DNA of 64,000 nucleotides, from assembly GCF_016906535.1 (NCBI RefSeq), contig NC_057381.1, forward strand, positions 1,860,001-1,924,000, in the 5' to 3' direction. Below the pieces are notes generated by a model. It saw only the letters and a program-made list of their open reading frames with translations, was not told where the DNA came from and made no database searches. Source of the DNA: Rhizoctonia solani. Taxonomy: Eukaryota > Basidiomycota > Agaricomycetes > Cantharellales > Ceratobasidiaceae. A program made the translations under genes and the position numbers. Below, in pieces: positions 33,347 through 43,900 of this stretch; position 1 is the stretch's first letter; each line of letters starts with the position of its first letter.

Positions 33347-35077
33347 ACGATACCCCCCCCCCCCTATTCACCGATCACCCCTTTTGAACTGAAGACCCTT
33401 CCCTCGACTTCGAACTTTCGTTTCTTTACTTTCGAATTTCTGGCTTTCACTTGACTGTATGCTCTATTTTTATCATTATTCCGACCGGCGGCCCACCTGG
33501 GGTTCGAACACGCGACCGATCCTAATGCAAATGCCCATCGGCGCTATACCCCGAACCCGGCAAGGCACCCCAATGGATAATCGCAGCGCAGGACTGTATG
33601 CTTTCGCATGCATTTATTAGATACATTTCCATGTATTTTTACATGTATTCATCACTTATACGATCAGAATTAACTACTATTTGCACGTAAAACCACCTGC
33701 GGGATCAGTAGCTGATATAGGTTAAAAACCGTGTAAAATTAGCTGTAAGCGGCGAGGGAATCCATACACGCAATTTACGTGTGTGAACCAAGAAAATGTT
33801 GCCACATGCAAAACGCACGTAAAAAGAGGTGAGTTGCTCATCTAATTTAAGTGGGGCTCTCATGTAAACCAGCTCCTACCTCGCCCAGCTAATTTTAGCT
33901 GCGTTTCTTTTCTCTGTGACACCTCCACTTGATCTGAATTTGCAAAGAGGATACACCTGTGGTCGTGCTCAGCACACATCTAAACTCACGCAGTACTCGC
34001 ATACTAGCCGCCACAATACCATCAAATCTGGGCAGGATCATAAGTCTCGTCGCTGTGCCTGAAAAAGTCCGAAGATATTTATATCTCCCTCCTTCATGGG
34101 CCAGCCCTAAAAATGAGTGGCCATTACAAACTCGAATACTTGGTAATTTTATAGCATAAAACCATCGATATGGTCATTGTGGTGGTAAACTATCGAGGCC
34201 CGGCTGATCGAGTTACGAAATAAGACCGAGAATGTATGGTCCCGGCATCAAGGCTTAGGTCAATTTGGAATTCGACATATAGGAACGATGGTCACATATG
34301 GTTCCGGGAATATGACCTTGCAGCAATTCATGGCGCTCTAGAGTCGGACCCACTTCAAAGGAGGTAAAAAAATAAGGGATCAGAATAGACCCCGTTCATG
34401 CATGTCCAACATGACTGCATAAGCGTCCGTGAGGTCGCAAGGACCTGACGTCGAAGGCGAGGCTGGAGGCGGTATTGGGGCTTATGGGATGAGCCGAATG
34501 ACTTGCCAGAGTCTCGTATTCGGAAACAAGAATGAGCCTCTATCTACACGAAAAGGAGGGTGTATATATCTATCGGAGGTCGTGTTTATATCTATGTATC
34601 TAATGAAACGAGTCGAGCGAGAGCAAGTGAGATGAGACGAGTGAAGCGTAGGCCGGTGCCAGTGCTACATGTGCAGCTGCGCTGCACGCGCCTCACAGCG
34701 TCCGACTTGTCCATTGGCGCCTCCCAACCTCGTGTCCCGAAAGCATCCGTCTCCTGTAAGAGAGGCCCAGGCTGAAAATGTCAGCCTAGATTCCCGCAGA
34801 TACCCAGCGGAATCTTAACGCATACATACTCAATTAGTTTCTCAGTCGCGGTCACCCCCTTTACATGCGTCCACATGAGGTTCGTTAACCAGAGAGAAGA
34901 TAAGGGGAAGAAACGGAAATAAATTAACAATACACTATCACACAAACATGGTATACTGTAGACTCCATTAGTAACCGATACTACACAACTCCCCAGCCCA
35001 CCCAGATACCCACCAATTAGTGATCACTTCCTACACCCACCGTCAACCGTCCAACGCCCCCGTCCTCGCACCGCACA
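33347..35077. other. Element right end and intergenic DNA
   Basis: Contains a run of 12 C (33353-33364) just after the stop codon, CRYGTAAA motifs of the element's right subterminal region (about 33630-33870), the terminal repeat (33879-33918), and then about 1.1 kb with nothing recognisable. Confidence 0.45.
33879..33918 (-). repeat. Right terminal inverted repeat of the CACTA-like element
   Basis: Reverse complement begins CACAGAGAAAAGAAACG and continues through CAGCTAAAATTAGC. Pairs with 25215-25254. Confidence 0.65.
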
Positions 35078-36545
35078 CTACCATCGAGAGAGCATACCCC
35101 TCTGTACCGGGGCCAGCGGTACAGAGTGGCCCTGGGTATCCCCACTCATGTGCGTACGCCCGAGAACGGTCGCGTATGGATCCCCGCCCACGCCCGTTCC
35201 ATCCCAAGCACTCGTATCCTCGACGATGACGATCGTAGAGTGCCAGAACTGGATGACGAGCTGACTGCAGGAGACAAGCTGACTGGAAGAGATGCCCCCG
35301 CATCCGAACCAGTCGCTGGCTGCGTGGTCGATGCAGTCAGAAACATCGTCAACACCGTCGTTCATACTGCTACATACCGGCATCATCTCATCCGAACCCC
35401 CTACCTCACCCTCACCCTCAACCTCCACCCCAACCTCGTCCTCCACATCGCCCCTGACCTCCGACCCGGACGCGCTGCTTGTTAGCCTAGGGTCAGGCAC
35501 CCCAAGTACATCTCCAAGCAGCTCGTACAGGTCGTCCTGGCTCACTGTCGTCGACAGCGTGTCATTCGGTCCAGACTCGGGCGTCCGTGCTCTACAAGCC
35601 GGGTCCGTTAGATGGCTCGATCACCTTCACCACCTGTCCTCTTACCCTGCCTGCGCGTCCGAGAGGTCGCTCCAGCTGCCAGTGTCATATGGCCGTCCCA
35701 AGGGGTTTCCTGACCTCTCCATCTCCTTCAGCCGATTGATCAGCCTGATCATCCGCCTCCTGTGCTGAGGGGTAAACAGTGGATCGACAGACGATTGCGA
35801 CGTTGCTCTCCCATCGTGACTATCAGCACTCGAACTAAAAAGCGTAATACGAGTGTCAGCACCAGTCGCTACCTCGGTGCTAGCGGTGCTAGCGGTACGA
35901 GACTCACCTGAGCGAACCTGTGGACACGGCTAGCTCCAAGGTGCTGCCTTCGACCCGTCTGCCGCCCGACTGGGATGTGCCCACAGCCCCGGTCTTTGCA
36001 TCGATCCGGGTGAGGGGGGCGACGGCAGAGCGGGCAGAGGCGGAGCTACAATGTTCGCACAGGTTAGCCAGCTGGAGTGAGCGAGGCACGGGAGGGGGAG
36101 CGCTATCGTCTAAAGAAGCGGCATCGGTGTCAGTAATGCCTCCAAGGCCGCCAAGCAGCAGAGACCAGACATACTAATCACGGCCAATCCAGTACAGCTC
36201 GCCAGAATCAGCAGAAAGGCGAGTCCGACCAGAAACTCGGTTGGATGGTCTATGCACCACTCGTGCAGGTCCATAGACAAACTCACATCCAGGTCCGCAA
36301 GAGCAGCAAGTCGGGTAAATGGAGCGGTCGCCGACGAATGAATGCCTAGGTGAATGAAAAGTCAGTTCCAGCTGGATAAGAGTGCGACAAGGTCATATAA
36401 ACAAACCGGCAAACAGCCCCTCCGAGCTAAGCTTATACCGAGGTGAAGCAATCTCCATAGTCTCGTATAAGTTAGGACCATCCAAACGAAGTATTGGAGG
36501 TCGCTTGGGTAACAGCATTGTAGGCGGCGCACTGGGTTCAGGCAT
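35078..36545 (-). CDS. Unrecognised single-pass membrane protein
   Basis: Five exons (36545-36407, 36345-36182, 36071-35908, 35834-35646, 35591-35078) join in frame to 389 residues. Order: a Pro-rich N-terminus (MPEPSAPPTMLLPKRPP) with NLYETMEIASPRYKLSSEG; a hydrophobic helix after DHPTEF (LVGLAFLLILASCTG); a CEHCSS cysteine pair; a Ser/Thr-rich stretch; a basic motif FTPQHRRRMIRLINRLKEMERSGNPLG; and an acidic tail with EDEVGVEVEGEGEVGG. No family recognised and no signal peptide, so probably a tail or internal anchor. Donor 2 (GTGATT) is weak, while a stronger GTATGT lies 5 nt later but breaks the frame. An extra 5' exon beginning MVWTALNDGRYRTVF (37017) is possible. Both strands are open over much of this GC-rich stretch, but only the minus strand gives paired splice sites. 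Confidence 0.55.
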
Positions 36546-37488
36546 TAGTGGTTAGCGAGTCCCTATCATGACGAGTATTAGTACATACTAAAAACCAGAA
36601 ATCAAGTTGCCTAATATAACATGGTCGATGACGGGGAAGAGGATCTGGACGAGCCAGAGAGCAATGAGAGCAAAATGGAAAAGCATGACTACAGTGATGA
36701 GCTGCAAGGTAGCGCGTCGAAAGTGGGAGTGCAAGCAAGGAGTACAAGCAAGGAGTACAGGCGGGGGAGTACAAGTGACGACTCTCCCCCTCCCGCCCTA
36801 CAGTCTTATACCCTGCTGACATAGGGGTGAGACAGTGGGGCGCCCGCTTAGGGGGTGGGAACAACATTCGAAACGGAGATCGGACTTGAAAGAAGCATCG
36901 AGTACCAACGCTCCCCGAGCCCGATCCTAGGAGACAGTTGAGGCAAATACGTACCAGTTGCCATGAATCCTCAAACACAGTGCGATAACGTCCATCGTTT
37001 AGCGCTGTCCACACCATAATCTGAATCGTCTTGTCTGTACAAGCACAACGGTCTAATAAAAATCGGAAACGAACAAGTGTACTCCCGTGCGTACCTTAGT
37101 CTGCAGCAGTACTCCCGTGTTATTCTCCATTCATAGAAGCAGAATACTACCTGGATGATAATCAACAAACTATTGGTATGAGAGCCCAGATTCTACTCGT
37201 GTATATTGACCAATTATTCTGATCCCTTTGCCCAGAGTATGGCTCTGGTCGCGCATTGCTCCCATCAACTGTTTTCTGTTCTTGGTGTGCTTGGTCCAAG
37301 CCCCTTTCATGCCAATGCCTTGCATTCTATGCGGTATGATGTCACATGTGTGCTATATGAAAAATAGAAGATTGTATGATCGAGACCTGACACACCCATG
37401 TATGAGATCTCCTATATTATGGAGGATGGGCTGACAATCTCCCCGTCCATTGAGTGTGTGAGTCCCGCTGTTGATGATTCTTTTGATC
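36546..37488. other. Intergenic, nothing firmly recognised
   Basis: Short frames on both strands (a + strand acidic frame at 36621, a minus frame starting at 37017) could be 5' exons of neighbouring genes, but no splice partner is certain. Confidence 0.4.
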
Positions 37489-38211
37489 ACCGTATACCCC
37501 CGAGGTACGGACTATCTGACCCCGACGATCCGACACCCGGGTCCGAATTACCGGCAAAATCCGACCCCTGCACTAATCCGAACCCCCTTCGTGTTTTTGT
37601 AGGCACACGGTCCGACCCCCCTCAATCCAACCCTTGCAGAATCCAACACCTGGGTGCGGGACACTTGCACCAAGGTGCAGTTTCTTGTATGGTAATAATA
37701 ATATAATTGAGTTATATTCCTAAATACTAATTACATTAATATCTAAATCCAATCCCTTGGTGCAGAAAAATTGATATCAGAGCTGACCTGGCGTGCAGCT
37801 TGTCTGGTTTGAGGGTGCTGAGGCGGATAACACTAGAACAAAACAGTAAAAATACAGCAGGCCGCGTCAATGAAGACATAGGGGTAGTACTAAGGGCAAG
37901 GCTTGCATGGACACAGTCAACTGGATGATAGAGGTAAAAATAAACTTATGGCAAAATTAGGGCAAAGAGTGAAAACCAAACAAATCAAAAAGGGGAAATG
38001 GATATTGATGATGTTGCAGCTGAGCTCTTGAGGTTATCTTTGGGTCCTGCTTTGGGTGTTCCTGAAAAAACGCTGTATCAATGTATGAGCACTTGCTATC
38101 CCACTTCCATACATGTACCATTGATTATTGTTAGTCCAGCTCATGTCAAAAACGTAGACCATTTATGGCTTAGCAGCAAATGGAGTTGCAGCTCCTGAAG
38201 AAAGAAAGGAT

Positions 38212-38487
38212 TGTAGAAAGAAGTAAATTGTATATAGAAACAATATATATTATTGATTTAACTAATTACAAAGTATGAACAAGAGTGAGAGTTAGAGAGA
38301 ATAGGATGAGTTGCTAGGAGGCAGAACAAGCCCCCTTATATACCTGTGAACCAACCAGTCAAGTCACTTATAGGGGTGACACGTACTTACTGCGCTTTAC
38401 TGCGCATATAGCTTATTGGTTAGTTTGCACTGACTTGATTACATGGAAGATACTAGATTGTTCTAGTATGTACAAGTTATTTCTACA
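38212..38487. repeat. Solo LTR (family 1, copy 2)
   Basis: A 276-bp sequence from TGTAGAAAG to TTTCTACA with an exact 5-bp target duplication AGGAT (38207-38211 and 38488-38492). Similar throughout to 1094-1372. The sequence on either side reads continuously on the minus strand once the LTR and one AGGAT are removed. Confidence 0.88.
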
Positions 38488-38974
38488 AGGATAGGTTGGA
38501 GGAGGAAGAGGAGGTGGCAGCGGCAGCGGCAACAACAACAGCTTGAAGTTTTTGGAGCTCCTTGTTGAGCCAATTGGCGCATGCACCAGCTGAGTGGCAG
38601 GTTATTTTGGTTAATTATTTACTTACTTTAGCAAAGCAAATGTGTGCTATTTTTTGAGATGAGATGTAATATACCTGTAGGGAAGAATCAATGTGTTGTG
38701 AAGCCATTGAAATGATTGTAGCATACAATTGATCAGCTCAATGCCAGGTTTTATAGCATTGGAATTACTTACTGAATTTTAGCTAATTTTTTGGCAGGCA
38801 TACAGCAGCTAAGCAGGAAGGGTCAGAGGCAGGGGGGGGATGAATCAGAGGAAACTCACACTCATCTGAGGGCAGGGGTTTATATACCTTGGTGGGGCGG
38901 GAGCAGGAGTGGCAATGGTTGTGCAGATGGTTGCACAGATGGTTGTGCAGACGTGCAGATAGGTGGATGGATCC

Positions 38975-40016
38975 TGTTGTAGACACAATCAATACCAGGG
39001 AATTTATTCCCAATTTCTTGGATTTAAATGAAGTCAAATGGACAACATTTTCAATCACATGATCTCAGCACCTATATCATACGCTAAGTGTCATGACCCA
39101 CTCCATTCTGTCCATGAGTCCTGACCTTGTCAAGCCTCCAACACACTCATGTTGCACACCAACATGACCGCAAGCACGCATATACTCGCACATATGCACT
39201 CAGAACCTCCAGGTTCCCATATATAAGAGACTTATGGTCAACATGGCTGGACTTAGTGATATTCTCTAAGTCCAGGTCACATGACCTCCCCCCCTCCAGT
39301 CCTTTATCAAATACTATACTAAACTACTACGGATTTGAGGTGGGGGGGGGGATGACATAATCTCTTCTATAATAATATATTATTCAGACCTTGCCCGTGG
39401 GCTCCCTTAACATTGGCCCGCGGCTAGGGGGGCAGGGGGAGTGCAACATCCCCCAGCAACTTATATTATTAATATATCACTGTGCATCATATACTATATA
39501 TATCTTTGACAGTGGATATATGGTAATAACCCCTCCAGATATGGGTTATGACACTAAGCGCTGAGCCACATCCCCACCCGCGCTTACTCAGCATACATAG
39601 CCACCTCCACCTATGACATCATCAGTGACACGTATGCATGATTAAGGCCAACTGCGGAGCAGGGTTCTTATTGGTTATGGTTTTGCATATACTGTATTTG
39701 TAATTAGCTCAGCCTTGTAATATATAAGGAGGCCAACCAACCATGGTAACACCCAGGTCAATTACCTCTTGTTGCATCACCCCATTGTACAAGGGCCTTA
39801 AGCCCAGCAACCACTTAGTTAGAAGTAGACTACACCACCTTAAGCGGCTTCCCCATTGTACTTAGCTAGCTTGCCATTGCCCTTACAGGCTTGGTTGCTG
39901 TAGTATAGTTGGTTGTTGTTGTAGGTAGCTTACTTGTTGCCTTAAGCAACTCTTACTCAGTTCCATACAGCTGTAAGTGCCCGCCTCCTCAATGCCCCTC
40001 AAGGACATCTAGGACA
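38975..40016. repeat. Solo LTR (family 2, copy 2) with a nested LTR
   Basis: Ends TGTTGTAGACAC and TCTAGGACA match those at 27333-27915, with an exact GATCC target duplication (38970-38974, 40017-40021). Removing the nested 465-bp LTR and its target copy leaves 572 bp, close to the 583 bp of the copy in tnp2. Confidence 0.88.
39089..39553. repeat. Nested solo LTR (family 3)
   Basis: A 465-bp insert with ends TGTCATGACCC and GGGTTATGACA (imperfect 11-bp inverted termini). It has an exact CTAAG target duplication (39084-39088, 39554-39558) and interrupts the family 2 LTR. TGTCA..TGACA termini are common in gypsy-type LTRs. No internal region remains. Confidence 0.85.
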
Positions 40017-40389
40017 GATCCCACAAAAACGCACCGGATGCAAAAAAGCGCAACCAGAGCAACCAAGTTAGTGGCTATGATAGAAAGTTCAAGAGACAAG
40101 TGATGTATGCAGACTGAGTATTTCCTTATATATAGAAATTAATATAAAAGTGATTTTCAGTCACATGACTTGTTCATCTAACTAATGTGTAGCAATTAAT
40201 CAAGGAATTTATTAGGAATCCAACCCCCGGCAAGAGTCCAACCCCAGGAGACAACAAGGATCTGGACCCCACCAGGGGTTGGACCATCACATCCACACCC
40301 GGACCAAGCGTATCTACCTCCAGCAGGGTACGGGTTCCCGGGCATCTGACACCCAGGGTTGGACTATCTGTAACTTTTGGGTACACGGT

Positions 40390-40980
40390 ATGCGTCCTCC
40401 CCGTTGGATCACCCAGACAATCTGGAGCCTGGCAACATCATATGGGCGGGTTTCACAAAAGTCGGAGCCCCAGAGCCTAAGTTGTTGTTCTGCGTCTCTG
40501 CAGGCTTCATCATAAAATGTCCAAACTGACTTATCTCTCAGTTAAATTGCTCAAATATATGTAATGTACGCCAAGAAGTGGTGACTGAGCTCATTCAATA
40601 GATCAAACCGCAAACAGCCAGGTTTGATGGTAACAAAAATGATTTGCATATACTAAGTTTCAAATACAGGAGAGTGCTTTGACCTTAGAAAGCATGGATC
40701 AAATATGGAAATAATGTGCTTTAATTGGTATATTGCTGAAATACCTTGTTGCCCACATGCTAACTACGAGCGGAAGCATCTCGGTTAGCCGAGCTGTCGT
40801 ATTATGGGATTAGCATGGACGCATGGATACATATAACGAGTATGAAGTTCTCTCTGGGCCACTGAGGCTACGGTGCGATGGGGCACTTCGACATTGAGCC
40901 CTGGGTAATGTTTGTAATCTCGCTAAATGCGTTTCATTTACTTGAGATACATGTTCAATAAAGTCAAAGATAGAAAGCTT
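40390..40980. other. Intergenic, nothing recognised
   Basis: About 0.6 kb between the LTR nest and the 3' end of the helicase gene; no supported feature. Confidence 0.5.
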
Positions 40981-43900
40981 TTAGCTTTGCAGTCGTGAAT
41001 CCTCATTTACTGGTTGCCTCAGTTTCTTGAATGTTAGTTTAGGATCGGAAAAAGACAACACCCTGATTTCGGAACAAGCCGTATGCTCCGGGTCCTCATC
41101 TTTGCTGCTTGAAAGCACTCCAATAGACTCGCGCTGGAATGTTTGACAAAGAACTTGAAGGCAACTTTTGTGGTCGAACACTTGATTAAACCTATTTGTG
41201 TTCACTTAACCGACGCTTTGTTGAACATATTGCACTTTACCTTTGGATAGGTAATTTGTATTTGGTCGCACCGTACTTATCTCGATCTCCGGCTATATGT
41301 ATCAAAGATACCATAACAGGATCGGTGAAAACAATGGGCTGGCTTGAGTTAACCAGAACTGTGTAGGTTACCGTCAGAATCTTCTCAGCCATGGCTACTC
41401 TTCGAAACCTACGGAAAGAAATGCACCAGCACCTATCATTTGAGTCAGCACCTCTTTTTAAAATCAAACTGGATATGAGTTACAATCTTTGAATGAACGT
41501 ATAGACTATCTTTGAGTCAATGCGCAACATGTGTTTTCCAGCGAACCAATTATCTATGAGTATTGGTAAGCAATTTTGCTCGTACGTATGAACGATACAT
41601 ACCACCCTTGTTGAATCTGAGCTCATCGGAAAGCCAGACAATAAAGCTTAATAAGTCGTGGACCAAAGTCGTGTCACGAGAAATTGTTGCAGGGTGATAT
41701 AGTTTGACAAGTAATCTGGCCCAAGATAATGGTAGGATAAGACCGGAAAACCTATCCCGATTGGTAGAGTTATTATGGATATGAAAAATCATGTCGCAAG
41801 TGACCAATTCAACCATATGAATTATTAGCGCTAAGTCTGTAGCTCCAAGTGACACTTTCATGGTAGCCCTTTGCAGCAGCAAACCAATGACATCACTATA
41901 TGCTTAATTGCGAATCAATACTTACTCACCTAAGCGTAGTAATGGCATTTGTCAACCCGTTGAAGTCGCTCCAGTCAAAGAATGAAGATATGTAATCTCC
42001 CATTAGACGCTCGTTCAGGTCTAGATCGTCAAGCTGATTTCTGCACGTATGACTTGAATTATTCAACCTTATGGGCCCTATGTTTCCTTCATATGCACTT
42101 TCCCTAAAGCACATAACCAAGCTATGACCGATCACCAGAGACGAAAATCCGGTATTAAATGTTGCCTCTGGGCCAACGCTTGAAATGAATTTTTTGAGAA
42201 AAGTGACTAGATTATCCGTGGTCAAGCTGTGGTCGCACAACCAGGTTGGATCGAATTCCCGAATCAGGCCAGTACTGGAATAGATTGTATCGAATAGGCT
42301 TTGGATCCATAGCCGTGGAACGCTTGGCTGGGTCTTTTCGGGACCACAAATACTAAGCAACACATCACAGATGGAGGAGATTGAAGACAAGCCAAGGAGG
42401 AGGATTTTAACTTTGTCTTGATGGCTAAGACATGAATACAATTCAGGAGAAGCCGGCTTTCTAGCAGCGCACGCGTTAGTAGCCAGGTCGGCAGCTTTGA
42501 ACAAGCCAAGATCATTGAGGCTGTTATGCATTTGCCGTAACCGCCGTTCTAGAGGTATTCGTAGCCCATCTTTAATAAGTTTATCAATCCATCTGGCCGG
42601 GAATAATATGTCGCCGTTTGAATTTTGTTGAGTTGGAACTCGCTCCTTCTTACTGAGCTCGTAAATGACGGACTCCTTAGAGACAATGAATTGACTATTG
42701 ATAAGAAGATCTCGCCGGAATGGATTAAAGCCTAGTAACCTCTGAGCTGTGGGAAGTCGACTAGGCTCAGAGTCTTCGACGATAGTTATAATGAGTGAGT
42801 TATATGACATCCACCAGGCAAGGCGGTCTCGGATACGTCGCGGAGACGGATGATTTTTAAGCCAACCCATGTCACTGACCGAAAGGTGAACGAGCATTGT
42901 TTTGTGGATTCGCTCCTCCGAATCAAACTGGTCCCACTGCTCAGATTCGATCCAAGCCCAATTTGGGTCATTAAACCTGTCAAGAAGCTTGTCGAATAGC
43001 GTAAACTAAATACATAGCTTCAGATTTGTTCCAAGTACAAGTGGCTGCTTCCCTGCTTACCTTTCTTCTCTGCTTGGGTAGGAGGGAGGATAAATGTGGA
43101 AACAATTTGCCAAGCATTATTCTCATGCAATTGATTGAGTTAGCAGACTTCTTGGACTCAAGCCCAAATACGGTCTCAGAGTAGCAAAATACTATTTTCG
43201 CCCCCTCTTCTAAGCTAGAGCTACGGTCGTATTCGCAAAAATCCTTGATAAAATATTCAAGTGCATCGGTTAGCATTCGATCTTCCCGATGGATTTCTGC
43301 CAGCTCAGCAAAACGCTTGTGTTGATCAAGAAGAAATTTCAGTTGCGGGCGAAAGCTTTTTTGTCGTGCATAGCTCAGCTGTTCTTCAACATTGAATTTG
43401 AATAGGGGAGGTAACAACCTGTGAAGGTTGGGTTAGCCATCCAGCTCAGTTCCGCTCCAAATGTAGGGACATACTCATAGTTGCATTTACTAAAATAGTG
43501 CATTCGACAATAGTCCAGTAACTCTTGCTCGACGGCGCTTCCCAACTTGCTGCCGTGCGCCAGTAACAGCACCACCCCATCCCGGATTAGCTGTTGCCTG
43601 AAAAGAGTACGAATGGCTTGTTCGTGATACCCTGCTTTGATTAACATTTTCGCGGCTTCACGGACCTCGTGAGCAAGTTCCAAGCAAGTTGCTGAGTGGA
43701 ATCTCAAGTGTCTAGCGCTTTGAATCTGTCCAGAGTTCTCTTCGTCCATTCCACAGGCATCTAAAGCTCGAGAAGCCTGACAAAGCTTTGAACGACTTTC
43801 TCTCGAGTCTCCGCGAAGCATTTCGGCCTTAGCTCTAGACATTTGGTGATAAGCCATCGCGATCTGAGCTCTTGAGTTCTCTCCGCCTCGTTTTAGGCAA

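Larger units (their letters stand above)
25215..33918. mobile_element. CACTA-like (EnSpm) DNA transposon carrying tnp2 and a divergent second gene
   Basis: Two inward-facing ends match for about 40 bp. Both start CACAGAGAAAAG (12 of 12 identical), and my hand alignment over 40 positions shows 31 identities (25215-25254 against the reverse complement of 33879-33918). CACWG-type termini are usual for the CACTA superfamily, and a tnp2 transposase, the hallmark enzyme, lies inside. The adjacent trinucleotides (AAG, ACA) are not a target duplication, so the element is old, one end has changed, or the boundary is a few bases off. Both ends contain scattered CRYGTAAA motifs (for example 25357, 25405, 33698, 33818, 33861). 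The transposase gene is interrupted, so this copy is immobile unless helped. The second gene inside is open. Confidence 0.65.
37489..40389. other. Candidate old element bounded by ACCGTRTACCC, filled with LTRs
   Basis: ACCGTATACCC at 37489 faces ACCGTGTACCC (reverse complement of 40379-40389). Inside each end is a cluster of TCCRACCC-type motifs (about 37528-37650 and, in both orientations, 40216-40375), as in transposon subterminal regions. Between them lie gag-like or unassigned frames (37998-38198), a TTGATATCAGAGC that resembles a tRNA primer-binding site (about 37770), a minus-strand fragment reading NWLNKELQKLQA (about 38560), and three LTRs. No target duplication was found, so this is a hypothesis. 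Confidence 0.3.

Noticed and set aside
33483..33560. tRNA-like sequence on the minus strand with a GTTCGAACCCC B-box and TAGCGCCGATGGG A-box-like segment
   Set aside because: The two boxes are about seven bases too close and no acceptor stem or anticodon arm pairs, so it is at best a tRNA-derived relic.
34429..35003. Short + strand frames between the CACTA-like element and the membrane protein gene
   Set aside because: No domain or splice context; local composition explains them.
36621..36824. Acidic + strand frame MVDDGEEDLDEPESNESK
   Set aside because: Short, low-complexity, no partner exon, and located upstream of a minus-strand gene; likely noncoding.
37998..38198. Open frame starting MDIDDVAAELLRLS, possibly a retroelement gag start
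   Set aside because: Only 66 codons with no CCHC knuckle or other gag hallmark; mentioned as context but not called.
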